Below, piece by piece: positions 22,264-32,654 of a DNA stretch of 64,000 bases. The notes under the pieces are model-generated. The model ran no database searches and had not been told where the DNA came from. It worked only from the letters and a program-made list of their open reading frames with translations. Numbering within the stretch: position 1 is the stretch's first letter; every line of letters begins with the position of its first letter. Location of the stretch: contig OW799234.1 of NCBI GenBank assembly GCA_941918925.1, forward strand, positions 40,826,412-40,890,411, in the 5' to 3' direction. The DNA comes from Phyto melanocephala (Eukaryota > Arthropoda > Insecta > Diptera > Rhinophoridae). The translations under genes were made by a program, and so were the position numbers.

Positions 22264-24505
22264 TCTATATATATAAAAGAGTAACGTGACTGACTGACTG
22301 ATTCATCATCGCACAGCCCAAACGCTAAGAGCTAGAGACATGAAATTTGGACAATCGGACAAATTTGGAAATTCGTACTTTAAGGGGGTAAAATCGGTAA
22401 TCTTATATCTGCTAAAATAAAAATGATACAAATTAAATTGAAAAAGTATTGTAATTTGCACAAAAAATAAGCTGACATGTGTCTGACCTTTTTTGGAATT
22501 TTCAACCCATAAGGGGGAAAAACGGGTAAAAACTATAATTTGGTAGTTTTTTGGTACCCTATGTAACTTCCAAACGCATAAAGCTAGGAAAAAGATTTAA
22601 ACTGTATTAAGTAATCCGCGAAAAAATATTAATAGGAATTCGGCACTTTTTTCAAATTCATATGTATAAGGGGTAACAATTGTCCCTTTTTTTGGTACTT
22701 TTTTTAAAATAAACTTTTCTTATATTATTCAATGGGACAAAATTTGACAATTATTATTTCCTAATAGAATATGGACAACTATTTAGGTGAAATTTTTGGA
22801 AACTTTTCGGGGGACAAAACAGGTACCAAAAAGGGGAAAATTCCGGAAATTGTATGTAATTCCTAATTAGACGGCCAATTTTCACAACATTTTTAATTGG
22901 AATTTTACTAGACATAAAAAATTATGTAATTTAGTAAAAATTGAAACACAAATACGTTTATAAAGGTAGAATTGTAAAATAAAGGACTATTGATTCCAGG
23001 TAAGACTAAAAATGTTATGGGTGACCAAAAAGGTACTTTTTTGAATTTTTATGGTACTTTTTATATATTCTACGTTTGCGTAGCTAGAATTTTAAAATTA
23101 GTGGCTATTGATACAAGGTGAGACTGAAAATGTTATGGTCGACCACAAAAGTACTTTTTTGAATTTTTATTGATTGGACTATTGATTCCAGGTGAGACTA
23201 AAAATGTTATGGGCGACCAAAAAGGTACTTTTTTGAATTTTTATGGTACTTTTTGTATTTTCAACGTTTGCGAAGCTAGAATTTTGAAATTAGTGACAAT
23301 TGATTCAAGGTGAGACTAAAAATCTTATGGGCAACCAAAAAGGTACTTTTTTGAATTTTTGTGGTACTTTTGGTATTTTCTACATATATGAAGGTAGGAA
23401 TGTACAATCAAGGACTATTGATTCCAGGTGAGACTAAAAATGTTATGGGCGACCAAAACGGTACTTTTTTGAATTTTTATGGTACTTTTTGTATTTTCAA
23501 CGTTTGCGAAGCTAGAATTTTGAAATTAGTGACAATTGATACAAGGTGAGACTAAAAATGTTATGGGCGACCAAAAAGGTACTTTTTTGAATTTTTGTGG
23601 TACTTTTGGTATTTTCTACATTTATGAAGGTAGGAATGTACAATCAAGGACTATTGATTCCAGGTGAGACTGAAAGTGTTGTGGGCGACCAAGATGGTAC
23701 TTTTTTAAATTTTTATGGTACTTTTTTATTTTCTACGTTTATGAAGGTAGGATCTTACAATCAAGGACTTTTGATTCCAGGTGAAACTGAAAATGTTATG
23801 GGCGACCACAAAGGTACTTTTTTGAATTTGTATGGTACTTTTTGTATTTTTAACGTTTGCGAAGCAAGAATTTCTAAATTAGTGATACAAGGTAAGGTTA
23901 AATATGTTATGGGCGATCAAAAAGGTACTTTTCTGAATTTTAATGGGAATTTTTGTATTTCCTACGTTTATAAAGCTATAATAGTGAAATAAAGGATTGT
24001 TGATTCAATTTGAAAATTAAAATTATATTGGAGACACAAAAAAGCCTTTTCGCATTTTTATTGTACTCTTTGAATTTTTACGTTTGTAAACATAGATTCT
24101 TAAAATTAGTGTTTTTTGATCCGAGGTCTAACTCCTAATAGTATAGACGACCTAAATTACTTTTTCTCTTTTTATATATTTTGTATACATAGAATTCTGA
24201 AAAAAGGTAATAATAAACCAAGTGGAAGTTTTAGTGAAGGAAAAAATGTTACTTTTATTATTTTTAGGGTAATTTTTGCAAAATATGAATCTTAATTTTT
24301 GAAACTCAGTAGCATTGATCTTGCTTTTAGTTAGGAAATATATGCCCGATATATCCTTACTCTACTTTTTATATTTCTAAGTAAATTAAATCAAAGATAC
24401 AAATGTTCATAAATTGAACCAAAAATATTTAATAATTATAAATAGAACTTGAGTATTCAATAAATAGTAAGAACTGCGCTAACGAAGTAGCGGGTTAAAT
24501 GCTAG
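22264..24505 (+). mobile_element. Non-autonomous Helitron with internal minisatellite
   Basis: Begins TCTATATATATAAAAGAGTA after an A and ends GGGTTAAATGCTAG before a T, matching the Helitron rule of TC...CTAG inserted between A and T without duplication. Near the 3' end GCTAACGAAGTAGCGGG could form a short hairpin. The interior holds long GGTAC..., AAAACGGG-type phrases and a ~115-bp tandem array. There is no Rep-helicase frame. Confidence 0.7.
22975..24000 (+). repeat. ~115-bp minisatellite inside the Helitron
   Basis: About eight or nine variant units. Each contains GGTGAGACTGAAAATGTTAT, GGGCGACCAAAAAGGTACTT, a TTTTTGAATTTTTATGGTAC stretch, and either CAACGTTTGCGAAGCTAG or TACATTTATGAAGGTAGG. 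The two end variants tend to alternate, suggesting a higher-order unit of about 230 bp. Small open frames here are by-products of the repeat. Confidence 0.8.
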
Positions 24506-24553
24506 TACTGTATACAAACTTTGTATACGAACGTTTTGGAAGTCAGCCATATA

Positions 24554-25516
24554 TTTAAATCAAAATGAAAAAAAGAAAAATAGCGAAACATATTTTAAAG
24601 TGTAGAAGAATGACTTCAATCAAAGACTTTGTTTCAATAAACCTCAGAAAAAAGAAAAGGCCGCGTTATATAATTGAAAAAAGTAAAAAAGTCAAAGTGA
24701 AACAAGAACTATGGTCTGAACGGTAGGGTTCGCATTCGAGATTCAGAGAGCGAACCACGAGATTCATATTGCCGTGTGAACATGGCATAAAGGTAGAGTG
24801 ATCTTCCCTTTAACTTATCGGACACTTTTAGGTTAAAGTGAAGTTGTAATAACGAAAAACTAGTTATCCGTCCGATAACATTCTTTAGTTATCGGTAAGT
24901 TATAATAAGGGCCGTTAACAATAAAAAAAATTAACCTATAGTTAACACTAAACTCAAAATTTAAACCTTGGTTAGCCAAAACCCATTAACACAAAGTTCA
25001 GTTATCTTATATCTTTTAGATTATTTTGCCAAATTTCAGTTAAATTTAACCGAGTACTATTTGGCGTTTAAGTTCTTAACTGGAAGAAAATATTTGATGT
25101 TTGAATTTAAATACATACATTATATTTTTGCTATTTTTAAACAATTGAAAGATGCCTCTACGATTAAAAAGATTTACACATTTGTATAATTTATATGAAG
25201 TAAATATTTCTTATGGTATGAAAAGAAAATATAACCGAATGGATCATTTTAATTTACCTGATGCAGAGTAAAAGTAGATTTTTTTTGTACTCGCGATTAT
25301 AATTTGTTGTGTTAATTAGATTCTTAGTTTGTTTATGTTTCTAAATCATTTTGATTCTACTTCACACTAATAGTGTAAACGCAAAAAAACTTACATTATA
25401 CTTTTGCTCTCATTTTCTTGAGTACGGAGAGAATTTCATCACATTTTCCTTCTACAAAATCTAATTGAAGTCGTACGACTTGTATTATAGTCTAAACTGG
25501 CCTTTAGAAACATATA
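24554..25516. other. Gap with no recognisable gene
   Basis: AT-rich. 24800-25000 has repeated 'TTATCGG' and 'GTTAACA' phrases (AGTTATCGGTAAGTTATAAT) that may be a small decayed repeat. No frame can be assigned. Confidence 0.4.
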
Positions 25517-26061
25517 CCGGGTGGCCCAAATAAGACCAGCGGATGTGAAACACAAAAAACTTTTACTTTTATTTTTTACCATAATTTATTTTTTCTTTTT
25601 GCAGATTATATCTGATCTCTTGGAAATTTAAAATGAATACGTACAGTCAACAACAACGCATTAAAGGGCCTGTTCGTAAATACAACATTGCGCTGCATAA
25701 TATGATTATTTTGCGATGCTACTGCTGATCAGCTGTTGCTGATGCTTTGTTTTGCATATTTTATTGTTGCATTAACGAACGAAGAAATTTGATTTCAAAA
25801 TGAAAAAACTAATTATAAACACGATTTGTGAACTAGATGATATAAAAATGATAAAAATTTGTGTAATCTAAAACAAAGAAGAAAAAAATAAACAGAAAAA
25901 GACGAATTCCAAAAGTGCTTTTCCTCACCTCCGATTCTAAAAAATAAGAAAAATATTAAATATATCGTCTAAATTTCTTGATCTTTTTTATTGATTATAT
26001 ATGATTTTTTCCCAAGCTTGAGATCAACTTTTTTGGGTTTTTTTATAAAAAATTATTTATT

Positions 26062-26110
26062 ATTAACCAATATTTCGCTACCAAACAATGGGTAGCTTCT
26101 TCAGGGTAAT
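26062..26110 (-). ncRNA. Hammerhead-ribozyme-like motif in the PLE terminus
   Basis: On the minus strand: ATTACC, then CTGAAGA (fits the CUGANGA core), one base, helix II GCTACC...GGTAGC, GAAA core, TATT, then GGTTAAT, which pairs loosely with ATTACC as helix I. Helix III would be a single pair, as in the minimal hammerheads known from Penelope-like elements. The second terminus (about 27956-28006, plus strand) has CTGAAAA and GACA instead of these cores, so only one of the two looks intact. Activity is untested. Confidence 0.55.
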
Positions 26111-26302
26111 ATGTATACAAATTTTATAAAAACAAATTCAAAACAATTTCAAATTGAAAAACTATTTTGTAAAAAGGCGGGAAAATATTTTTTCAATATA
26201 AACAATTTTTGAAATATACAAACAAACAAACAAACAAAAATAATTCATTCACATATTATATAATAATTTACAAAAATAACTAATACTATTAGACTACCGT
26301 TT

Positions 26303-27930
26303 TCAGATCTTATTAACTAAAAATCTATAATTTTGGGCAATATTTGCAGTATCAGTCTTATAGTTAATTCTCTGTGTAGGTGGTACTTTAATAACTTGTA
26401 ACATTTCTAACATATTTCTACGTCTGTAATTGTTTTCTTTGTTTAAAATTAATGTTTTATTGAAATCTGGATAATGATAAGAATTAGCGCAATGTAATGA
26501 TAATGCTGTTTTTTGTGTCAATGTAGTGTTCCTGTATTTCTGATCAGATCTATGTCCAGTGATTCTAGTTTTTAATTTATTTTTTGTTGTTCCTACATAA
26601 ACCTTGTCACAACTCTCAGTATCAGTACCATTACATAGTATTTTATACACTAAATTAGACATTTCAAATTTATCTATCTTATCTTTTTTACTAAATAGTT
26701 TACCTAACGTGTTATATGTTTTGTGGGCCATTATATATTTTTTATAGTCGTAAATTTTTGAGTTTTTCAATATTTCAGATAAAAGAGGGACATAAGTTAA
26801 TGATTTATAAAATTTAGGTTCAGTTGTCAGTCTTGTGCAGTGAACGAAAATAAACGAAACGAAACACAGTACAAATCATCTAAGTCAGAAACTTTTCAAT
26901 TTTTATGAATCGTTTTGTTTGCGAGCAAAACAAAACCACAAACTTTTCAATGCAAAAGAGCATAAACAAAACAATTCGGGTTTTGTTCTTAGTCTTTGCT
27001 TTGACGGTATGTTCCGTTTGAGTACGAAACAAGAATGATACGTTTGCAAACGTTTGCAGAACAAAAAGATTATAACAATCATAATAACAATGCACCATTA
27101 CCAATTCGCAAACTATAGTCAGTGACTTCATATCGTTATTATGATCATCAAATTAATGTAGGTAGGTAAAATGTTAAAAAAATTCCCAACAACAAGCAGC
27201 AATAAACATGTAGATTTTTCATGTAAAGAGCAAATCAATCAGCAAACGTTTTGTACTGTATTGTTTTGCATGTTACATATTGAAGCTGAGTACTTTTCGA
27301 TTCTGGTTTTGTTTGCACTCATAGTACAAAACAATACAAAACAAAATACATGTACCGTTATTCTGGGTTTTGTTTCGTTTTGTTTTCCCTCTCTGAAATG
27401 ATCGAAACAAAACTATTGGAAACGTTTCCTTTTGTTTGTTTTCGTACTCTGGTCTTGTGCTACTATTTTTCTTATTTTTATATTGTCTTATCAATTTACA
27501 AGTTACCTGGATAGGATAATTATTATCATCTTAAATATTTTTTATTTGTTCTATATTCTTTCTATGAAATTTTGTATCACTAATCTTTAAAACCCTCTCA
27601 ATTAAATTCTTTGCCGTATTAATAACAATTCCCTTGGGGTGTTTCGAATAATAATTTATGATTCTTCCAGATGAAGTAGGTTTCTGGTACCAATCTATTA
27701 ACATATTATTACCCCTTCTTATCACTAATGTATCTAAATATGGAATTTTAGAGGCACATTCCATCTCAATTGTGAATTTTACATTATCATGAAATGAATT
27801 AAATGTTTCCAAAATATTATCAACTGAATGATTCGGACAATACAAAACAAGTCATCAACATATTTTGTTGTTATGTTTGGCCTTACATTTAATTTCTCAA
27901 TGCAACAATCTAAAACTTCTCCATAACAAT
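26303..27930 (-). pseudogene. Penelope-like RT and GIY-YIG endonuclease, truncated and split
   Basis: Read on the minus strand from about 27930: EVLDCCIEKLNVRPNITTKY leads into the catalytic YVDD. A one-base shift near 27850 follows, then 'FNSFHDNVKFTIEMECASKI' and 'KPTSSGRIINYYSKHPKG', the typical PLE region after the palm. The frame is cut at 27460 by a 614-bp MITE and resumes at 26829 with EPKFYKSLTYVPLLSEILKN. The endonuclease is in 26770-26303: VYKILCNGTDTESCDKVYVG (GIY-YIG core, here VYK...VYVG), TKNKLKTRITGHRSD and a conserved EML region. Only the last part of the RT is present. The product would copy RNA at a nicked target. Confidence 0.85.
26838..27451. mobile_element. hAT-type MITE, 614 bp
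   Basis: Ends CAGTGAACGAAAATAAACG and, on the complement, CAGAGTACGAAAACAAAC match the CAGNG hAT end rule. An 8-bp duplication GTCTTGTG flanks it (26830-26837 and 27452-27459). Removing it rejoins the PLE frame. The interior is rich in AAACAAAAC and GTTTTGTTT, making long imperfect foldbacks. No transposase. Confidence 0.85.
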
Positions 27931-28085
27931 ATCTGCTATAATTGGAATTTGTATACATATTACCCTGAAAAATCTACCCATTGTTTGGTAGCGACATATT
28001 GGTTAATAATAAATAATTTTTTTATAAAAAAACCAAAAAAGTTGATCTCAAGCTTGGGAAAAAATCATACATAAAAATATTAAAT

Positions 28086-29714
28086 AAAAACAAGAGCGCT
28101 ATATTCGGCCGTGCCGAATTTTATATACCCTTCACAACGTGTAGTCATGCAATAACAGTAGTTTGTATCACCATTCATCCCATACGAAATACGTACATAC
28201 ATATATAAAAACATCACATTGTAAAATTATAAATTTACGTATGTATGTTAAAAAAATAAAAAAAAAATAAAAAAAAAAAAAAAAAGATTTAAAAAATAAT
28301 TAAAATATATATATAAAAGTGAAACTCTGTGTGTGTGTGTGTGTGTGTTAGCTATAGACTCTGAAACTGCAAAACCGATCGGGCTCAAACTTTGGTAAGT
28401 TGTTGTACACATACCGGGGAGTGTTTATGGATGAAAAAAGTGGGCGGGGCCACGCCCATAAAAAATTAGTTATCAGTTTTAGCTACTTGCACTTGACCGA
28501 TTTTTCTGAAACTTTGTACACATATCGAGCTGTCATGACTAAATAATTTCGTGATAAGAAAAGTGGGCGGGGCCACGCCCCTAAAAAAGTTTTAATTTTG
28601 AGGCACTTGCACTGGACCGATTTTTCTGAAACTGTGCACACATATTAAGCTGTCGTGACTTTATAATTTTAAGACTAAAAAAGTGGGCGGGGCCACGCCC
28701 ATAAAAAAAGGCTATAATTTTGAGGTATTTGCACCAGACTGATTTTTCTGAAACTTTGCACACATATTGAGCTGTCATGACTAAATAATTTCGTGATTAG
28801 AAAAGTGGGCAGTGCCACGCCCATAAAAAAAAGGTATCATTTTGAAGTACTTGCACTTGACCGATTATTCTGAAACTTTGCACACATATTGAGCTGATAT
28901 GACTTTACAATTTCGTGATAAAAAAAGTGGGCAGGGCCACGCCCATAAAAACAATTTTAATTTTGAAGTACTTGCACTGGTCCAATTCTTCTGAAACTTT
29001 GCACACATATTGAGCTGTTATGACTTTACAATTTCGTGACTAGAAAAATGGGCAATGCCACGCCCATAAAAAATAAAATTTTTAGGTTTTTTCACTTGAT
29101 ATTCAATTAAAATTCAGAATGCATTTCGATTCATTAAGGGGCGTAGCAACGCGCGCCGGGTTTGGCTAGTATATAATAAATATAAAACAAAAAAAAAAAT
29201 AAAAAAAAATAAAAAAAAAAATTAAAAAAAAAATAATAAAAATATAAATAATATATTAAATAAAAAATAAAAAAAAAATTTTTTAAGAAAATAAGAAAAA
29301 TAAAGTTTTGGCTCAGCTGGGATTTGATGCCACGTTTTCTCTAACCAGTATACACGTTTGTATGTATGTATGTTGTTGTTGTAATGTTGTTTTTGTGAAA
29401 AAAAATCGAGGTAGTCGTGGGTTTTTGCTCATATCTCAGTTGTTTATGTACCAATATTTCTGATTTTGAATACTGATCTACTCCCGAATATTTCTGATAT
29501 TTTAATACCTCACCCGGGTCCAAGCGATGTCGGGGGGCTTTAAAAATTTGATTTCAACATACACACGGACAGACTGACAGAGCTTAATCGACTCCCCTAT
29601 TCTCATAAGCTTTCAGAAAATATATACTTTATGGGGTCGGAAATGAAAATTGTAGAAATTTCACACGGAATGACAAACCTATATATACCCTTTTTCACTG
29701 TGTGAAGGGTATAA
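28086..29714 (-). mobile_element. DINE-1-like element with nested Helitron
   Basis: Begins AAAACAAGAGCGCTATATTC with the TTCGGCCGTGCCGAA hairpin and ends CACTGTGTGAAGGGTATAAA. It contains the B-box-like CTGGGATTTGATGCC segment, CTCACCCGGGTCC, an ACACACGGACAGACTGACAG remnant of the GTCY repeat, and TATGGGGTCGG. The Helitron at 28304-29169 sits in its A-rich middle. Confidence 0.75.
28304..29169 (+). mobile_element. Non-autonomous Helitron with GGGCGGGGCCACGCCC repeats
   Basis: The 5' end ATATATATAAAAGTGAAACT matches the TCTATATATATAAAAG start of its sister copies, with the first two bases changed. The 3' end GCGCGCCGGGTTTGGCTAG is followed by T. A GT microsatellite follows the start. The body has six ~115-125-bp units, each with CCGATTTTTCTGAAACTTT, CACACATAT and GTGGGC-GGGCCACGCCC. 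No protein. Confidence 0.7.
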
Positions 29715-29864
29715 ATAAATAAATAAATAATAAAAACTTTTTTTGTATTTTTAAAGTATTACATTTGAACTTTTCGTAATTTGTATTATATTTTTATATT
29801 AGGCTATAAGTTCTATGTGATAATGACAGAATATCTAGGAAAAGTTAGTTATCCGATACTAGCT

Positions 29865-29912
29865 GAGTGGAATGCATTTTCGAAACCAGCTACGGTTTCA
29901 TCATCAGCACTC
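29865..29912 (-). ncRNA. Hammerhead-ribozyme-like motif, second PLE family, copy 1
   Basis: The minus strand reads identically to 30400-30447: GAGTG, CTGATGA, a base, GAAACC...GGTTTC, GAAA, ATGCATTC, CACTC. The helix I strands GAGTG and CACTC pair perfectly. Confidence 0.6.
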
Positions 29913-30399
29913 TTTTGATCAGAACTACAAATGTTGTGTGTAAATATCAACTATTTAACTCAGTATTTTATTGAAAATTAAAACATTATCACATAGAACT
30001 TATAGCCTAATATAAAAATATAATACAAATTAAGAAAAGTTCAAATGTAATACTTTAAAAATACAACAAACAAACACTGGGCATGGTGTAAAAATAAAAC
30101 ATTGTTCAACCAATACCATCTTGTTTAGAACACATGTGACATATAATGCAACTGCATAATTGCAAAAATTGCTTTAGCGACATCTGTAGATCTGTAGCTA
30201 AAGGCAACCATTAATTACTTGTAGTAATGACGTGCAAAAAGAATACAGGAAAAACAGATGTTGGTAAATTTCGTACTAACTCAATGTTATATGAAAGACA
30301 TGAATAAATTAGAACAAATAATTCTATGTTTCAATTTTCAATAAAATACTGAGTTAAATAGTTGATATTTACACATAACATTTGTAGTTCTGATCAAAA

Positions 30400-30447
30400 G
30401 AGTGCTGATGATGAAACCGTAGCTGGTTTCGAAAATGCATTCCACTC
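30400..30447 (+). ncRNA. Hammerhead-ribozyme-like motif, second PLE family, copy 2
   Basis: 48 bases: helix I GAGTG/CACTC, core CTGATGA, one extra base, helix II GAAACC/GGTTTC with loop GTAGCT, core GAAA, very short helix III (ATGCAT), and TTC as the expected cleavage triplet just before CACTC. Hammerheads are established in Penelope-like terminal repeats. The extra base between CTGATGA and helix II is present in both families here; its effect is unknown. Confidence 0.6.
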
Positions 30448-30540
30448 AGCTAGTATCGGATAACTAACTTTTCCTAGATATTCTGTCATTGCCTAATATA
30501 AAAATATAAAAACTTTTTTTTTTTTTTTTTTTTTTTTAAT

Positions 30541-30850
30541 TTTAAAGTTTTGTTGGCGGAGTTTAGAAAACTCACAAAATGCCAGGTTATCCCACAATGG
30601 TTCAGTATCTGCAAGTCGACCTATATCTTCATATAGGAAGTCGGAGCTAAACGCAAAATTATTATCTTCTTAGTAAAAGTGGTCAATTGAGACTCCGGGC
30701 AACTCCATCTCGGTACAGTTAACAAACGCTACGCAATAAACCAATGCGAGTGTGAGACGTGAAACTCGAAGCCGGATGAAAAGGACGGCCTGATTCCCTT
30801 AAGAGATAATGGCGCGAGCTTTTGACCCGACCAGAGCTGAATCACGACTG
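30541..30850 (-). repeat. ~300-bp dispersed repeat of unknown type, copy 1
   Basis: Inverted relative to 32655-32960. Shared phrases on the minus strand include ATTCAGCTCTGGTCGGGTCA, CATTATCTCTTAAGG, CCGGAGTCTCAATTGACC and CTCCGACTTCCTATATGAAG. An A/T homopolymer lies at one end (30505-30535), as in a 3' tail, so a SINE or LINE 3' end is possible. I could not identify the family. Confidence 0.6.
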
Positions 30851-30947
30851 TAATAAAAACTTAACAAAAGTTATACTCACACATTCATTGCATCAGCCAT
30901 TTTTGTGATTAGTTTTTTGTATTTATTTGTGCATAATAGACTTCACT

Positions 30948-31164
30948 CATGGTACAATTATCAGGTAGCCTCACTAAAACAGCTGATTTTTTTTTCTCTA
31001 ATTTTGTTTATGTATGTGTATATATTGTGTACGTATATATTCTACCGCCAAAAAAACACGCACACACATTTGCTTTTTGACATTTAAGTCGTCGTTTTCC
31101 AACAACAAAATACATGTAGAATTTTGTTGTTGCAGAACTGAGGCTACCTGATGATTGTACCATG
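30948..31164. mobile_element. 217-bp TIR element with 8-bp duplication
   Basis: Inverted ends CATGGTACAATNATCAGG (continuing about 8 bases), flanked by ACTTCACT on both sides (30940-30947 and 31165-31172). The sister MITE at 13831-14233 lacks it at the same point (GACTTTAATGTTGCATTT). Non-coding. The superfamily is uncertain (8-bp duplication suits hAT-like or P-like). Confidence 0.85.
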
Positions 31165-32035
31165 ACTTCACTGTTGCATTTACGAAGAGATGACAGCTGC
31201 AGTGATGCCAACGGTTGTATTTACGAACATTGTGTGCATAATATTCAGAGCTGTGATGCATTTACGAACAGGCCCAAAATAATATATTTTTATTATTCTT
31301 CTCAACGATCAATTGTTCTGACGCAGCGAAATTATCGCCGTTTTTTTAACGTAAAATCAGCGCCCAAATCTTTCATGATTACAAGTTAGTTTGCCGTTTT
31401 GAGGAATTGGGTTCAGTTGCCGACCGTCCAGAAAGAGGTGCTCATCGGAATATTTGTACTGAAGACAACGCGGAAGCTGTGCAGCAGAGTGTTGCAAATG
31501 ATCCATCTGTCTCAACTCGTCGCCGTTATAGAGAATTTTAAAGTTGGATCTTAAGATGTATCCATACAAAGTTCAAATTGTACAACAGATTATACCGCAA
31601 GACCCCCAATAGCGATTACAATACGCTATTCGCTTTACACAATTAGCTACACAAAATGATTTTTTAAATAATCTTTTGATAACAGATGAAGCGCATTTCC
31701 ATTTAAGTGGTTATATGAATAGACAAAACTGTAGGTTGTGGGCACCGAAAATCCAAGGGCAATACATCAGCATCAGTCACACCCAATCAGATGCACTGTT
31801 TGGTGCGGTGTTATGGTCACAAAAATCATCGGCCCATATTTCTTTGAGAACGAGGATGAAACGCCAGAAACGGTCTCCGGGGCTTCTTACAGAACAATGA
31901 TCGACAAGTTTTTGAGGCAAATGGTGGAGTAACATCCTAATTTGTGGTTTCAACAAGATGGAGCCACTGCGCATACTGCTAGGCAAACTATGGACATGCT
32001 GCGTGAAATTTTTGGTGAACGTATAATTTAAAAAA

Positions 32036-32654
32036 ATTTAGAGGTATAGTGACCACATCTCGTAGCATAGCATAGATTTCAGATATAATGGTTTACACAA
32101 TTTTGTATTATTTCCGACGTCATCTTTGATTTTGAATTTTAAAAAAACGTATTTTACTAGCTTGCAATTTTGCTTAGTCGATGGTCACACACGAAGATTA
32201 TAGTTGGGCAATTCTTGAGTTTATAGATGTTTTTACCGTTTTAGGTGAGGAGAAAACGAAGGGAAAAACAATCGCCGGTACTCGGCTATTTGAAGCAATT
32301 TTTTTTTTTTAATATTTGACATTTCTTTTCATTCGGTGTTTCGCTTCTTGGTGTGTAATTAATTTAAAATTTGAATTAAAATCGTCACAAATTAAACATT
32401 GAAAATATTTAATAAAAATCAATTATATTATTTTGTGTATGTTTTTATTTTTCTTATTGCTATTTACGGCGCTGCCAGAAGCTTTGGAAAAAAAAATCAT
32501 CACTTAGGCCAATAAAATCATATTTTGAAGAAGAAAATCATCAAATTGTTTTAGTTCAAACATTTTTACAATAGCAAAAAAAAACAAAAAAAAATTATTT
32601 AGAAAACTGTTTTCTTATTAGGTAAGTTATTTAAAACAAAAAATATATTAAATT
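32036..32654. other. Gap with no recognisable gene
   Basis: AT-rich. A phrase at about 32170-32215 (GTCGATGGTCACACACGAAG...) is similar to the complement of 49045-49080, so a relic of the element at 49087-52507 or its flank may be present. Nothing else can be assigned. Confidence 0.4.

Larger units (their letters stand above)
17282..24553. repeat. Old inverted-repeat element split by LTR element and Helitron
   Basis: GGCTGACTTCCAAAAC near 17283 and its complement GTTTTGGAAGTCAGCC near 24538-24553 form a 16-bp inverted repeat. Between them are short flanks, the Gypsy element (17333-22146) and the Helitron (22264-24505). Removing those leaves only about 200-250 bases, a size typical of a MITE. 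No clear target duplication is visible. This is an inference from one inverted repeat. Confidence 0.5.
25999..28076 (-). mobile_element. Penelope-like retroelement with inverted terminal copies
   Basis: The two ends are inverted copies of about 110 bp. The plus-strand left end reads TGATTTTTTCCCAAGCTTGA..., ATTAACCAATATTTCGCTACC, AACAATGGGTAGCTTCTTC, and the right end is its complement. Penelope-like elements often carry such long terminal-like repeats in inverted arrangement. Inside, on the minus strand, are a piece of reverse transcriptase (YVDD) and a GIY-YIG endonuclease. The 5' half of the RT is missing, and a hAT-type MITE splits the gene. Confidence 0.85.
29745..30510. mobile_element. 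Penelope-like terminal repeats in inverted arrangement
   Basis: Two segments recur as inverted copies: about 29757-29830 against 29987-30055 (AGTATTACATTTGAACTTTT...), and about 29826-29982 against 30332-30490 (TCTAGGAAAAGTTAGTTATC...). Both carry a hammerhead-like motif. There is no RT or endonuclease here, so this is a non-coding derivative or a truncated PLE of a different family from 25999-28076. Confidence 0.6.
25666..31275 (+). mobile_element. MITE with GGGCCTGTTCGT ends, opened by later insertions
   Basis: GGGCCTGTTCGTAAAT at 25666 and its complement ending at 31275, flanked by AAA on both sides. Removing the block and one AAA restores the mariner frame. MITE sequence proper is about 25666-25998 and 30868-31275; everything between is inserted later. 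The 3-bp duplication and GGG-type end are compatible with PIF/Harbinger-like elements, but this is not proven. Confidence 0.7.
25633..32030 (+). pseudogene. Mariner/Tc1-superfamily transposase (DUF4817-type), split and truncated
   Basis: The first 11 codons MNTYSQQQRIK (25633-25665) are cut off by a MITE. After 31275 the frame resumes in phase as IIYFYYSSQRSIVLTQRNYR, the helix-turn-helix region of this insect family. 'FEELGSVADRPERG' and 'NAEAVQQSVANDPSVSTRR' follow. The catalytic part shows TDEAHFHLSGYMNRQN (first aspartate) and FQQDGATAHTARQTMD (second aspartate) in different frames, and the copy ends soon after EIFGERII. The third acidic residue region is absent. Frameshifts at about 31390, 31540 and 31740 also break it. 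Confidence 0.85.
25517..32035 (+). mobile_element. Mariner-like element split by 5.6 kb of nested insertions
   Basis: Opens with CCGGGTGGCCCAAATAAGAC, a plausible terminal repeat, about 115 bp before the transposase start. The gene continues after the insertion ending at 31275 and degrades at about 32030, where the third catalytic region and right terminal repeat would be expected, so the element is 3' truncated. Insertion order inward: mariner, then MITE 25666-31275, then Penelope-like, DINE-1-like, Helitron and others. Confidence 0.8.

Noticed and set aside
23361..23992. 62- and 131-codon frames with repeated 'GLLIPGET' wording
   Set aside because: They follow the Helitron minisatellite period and are broken in other copies.
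27171..27494. 76- and 73-codon overlapping frames
   Set aside because: They fall inside the hAT MITE foldback region, where AAACAAAAC repeats give chance frames on both strands.
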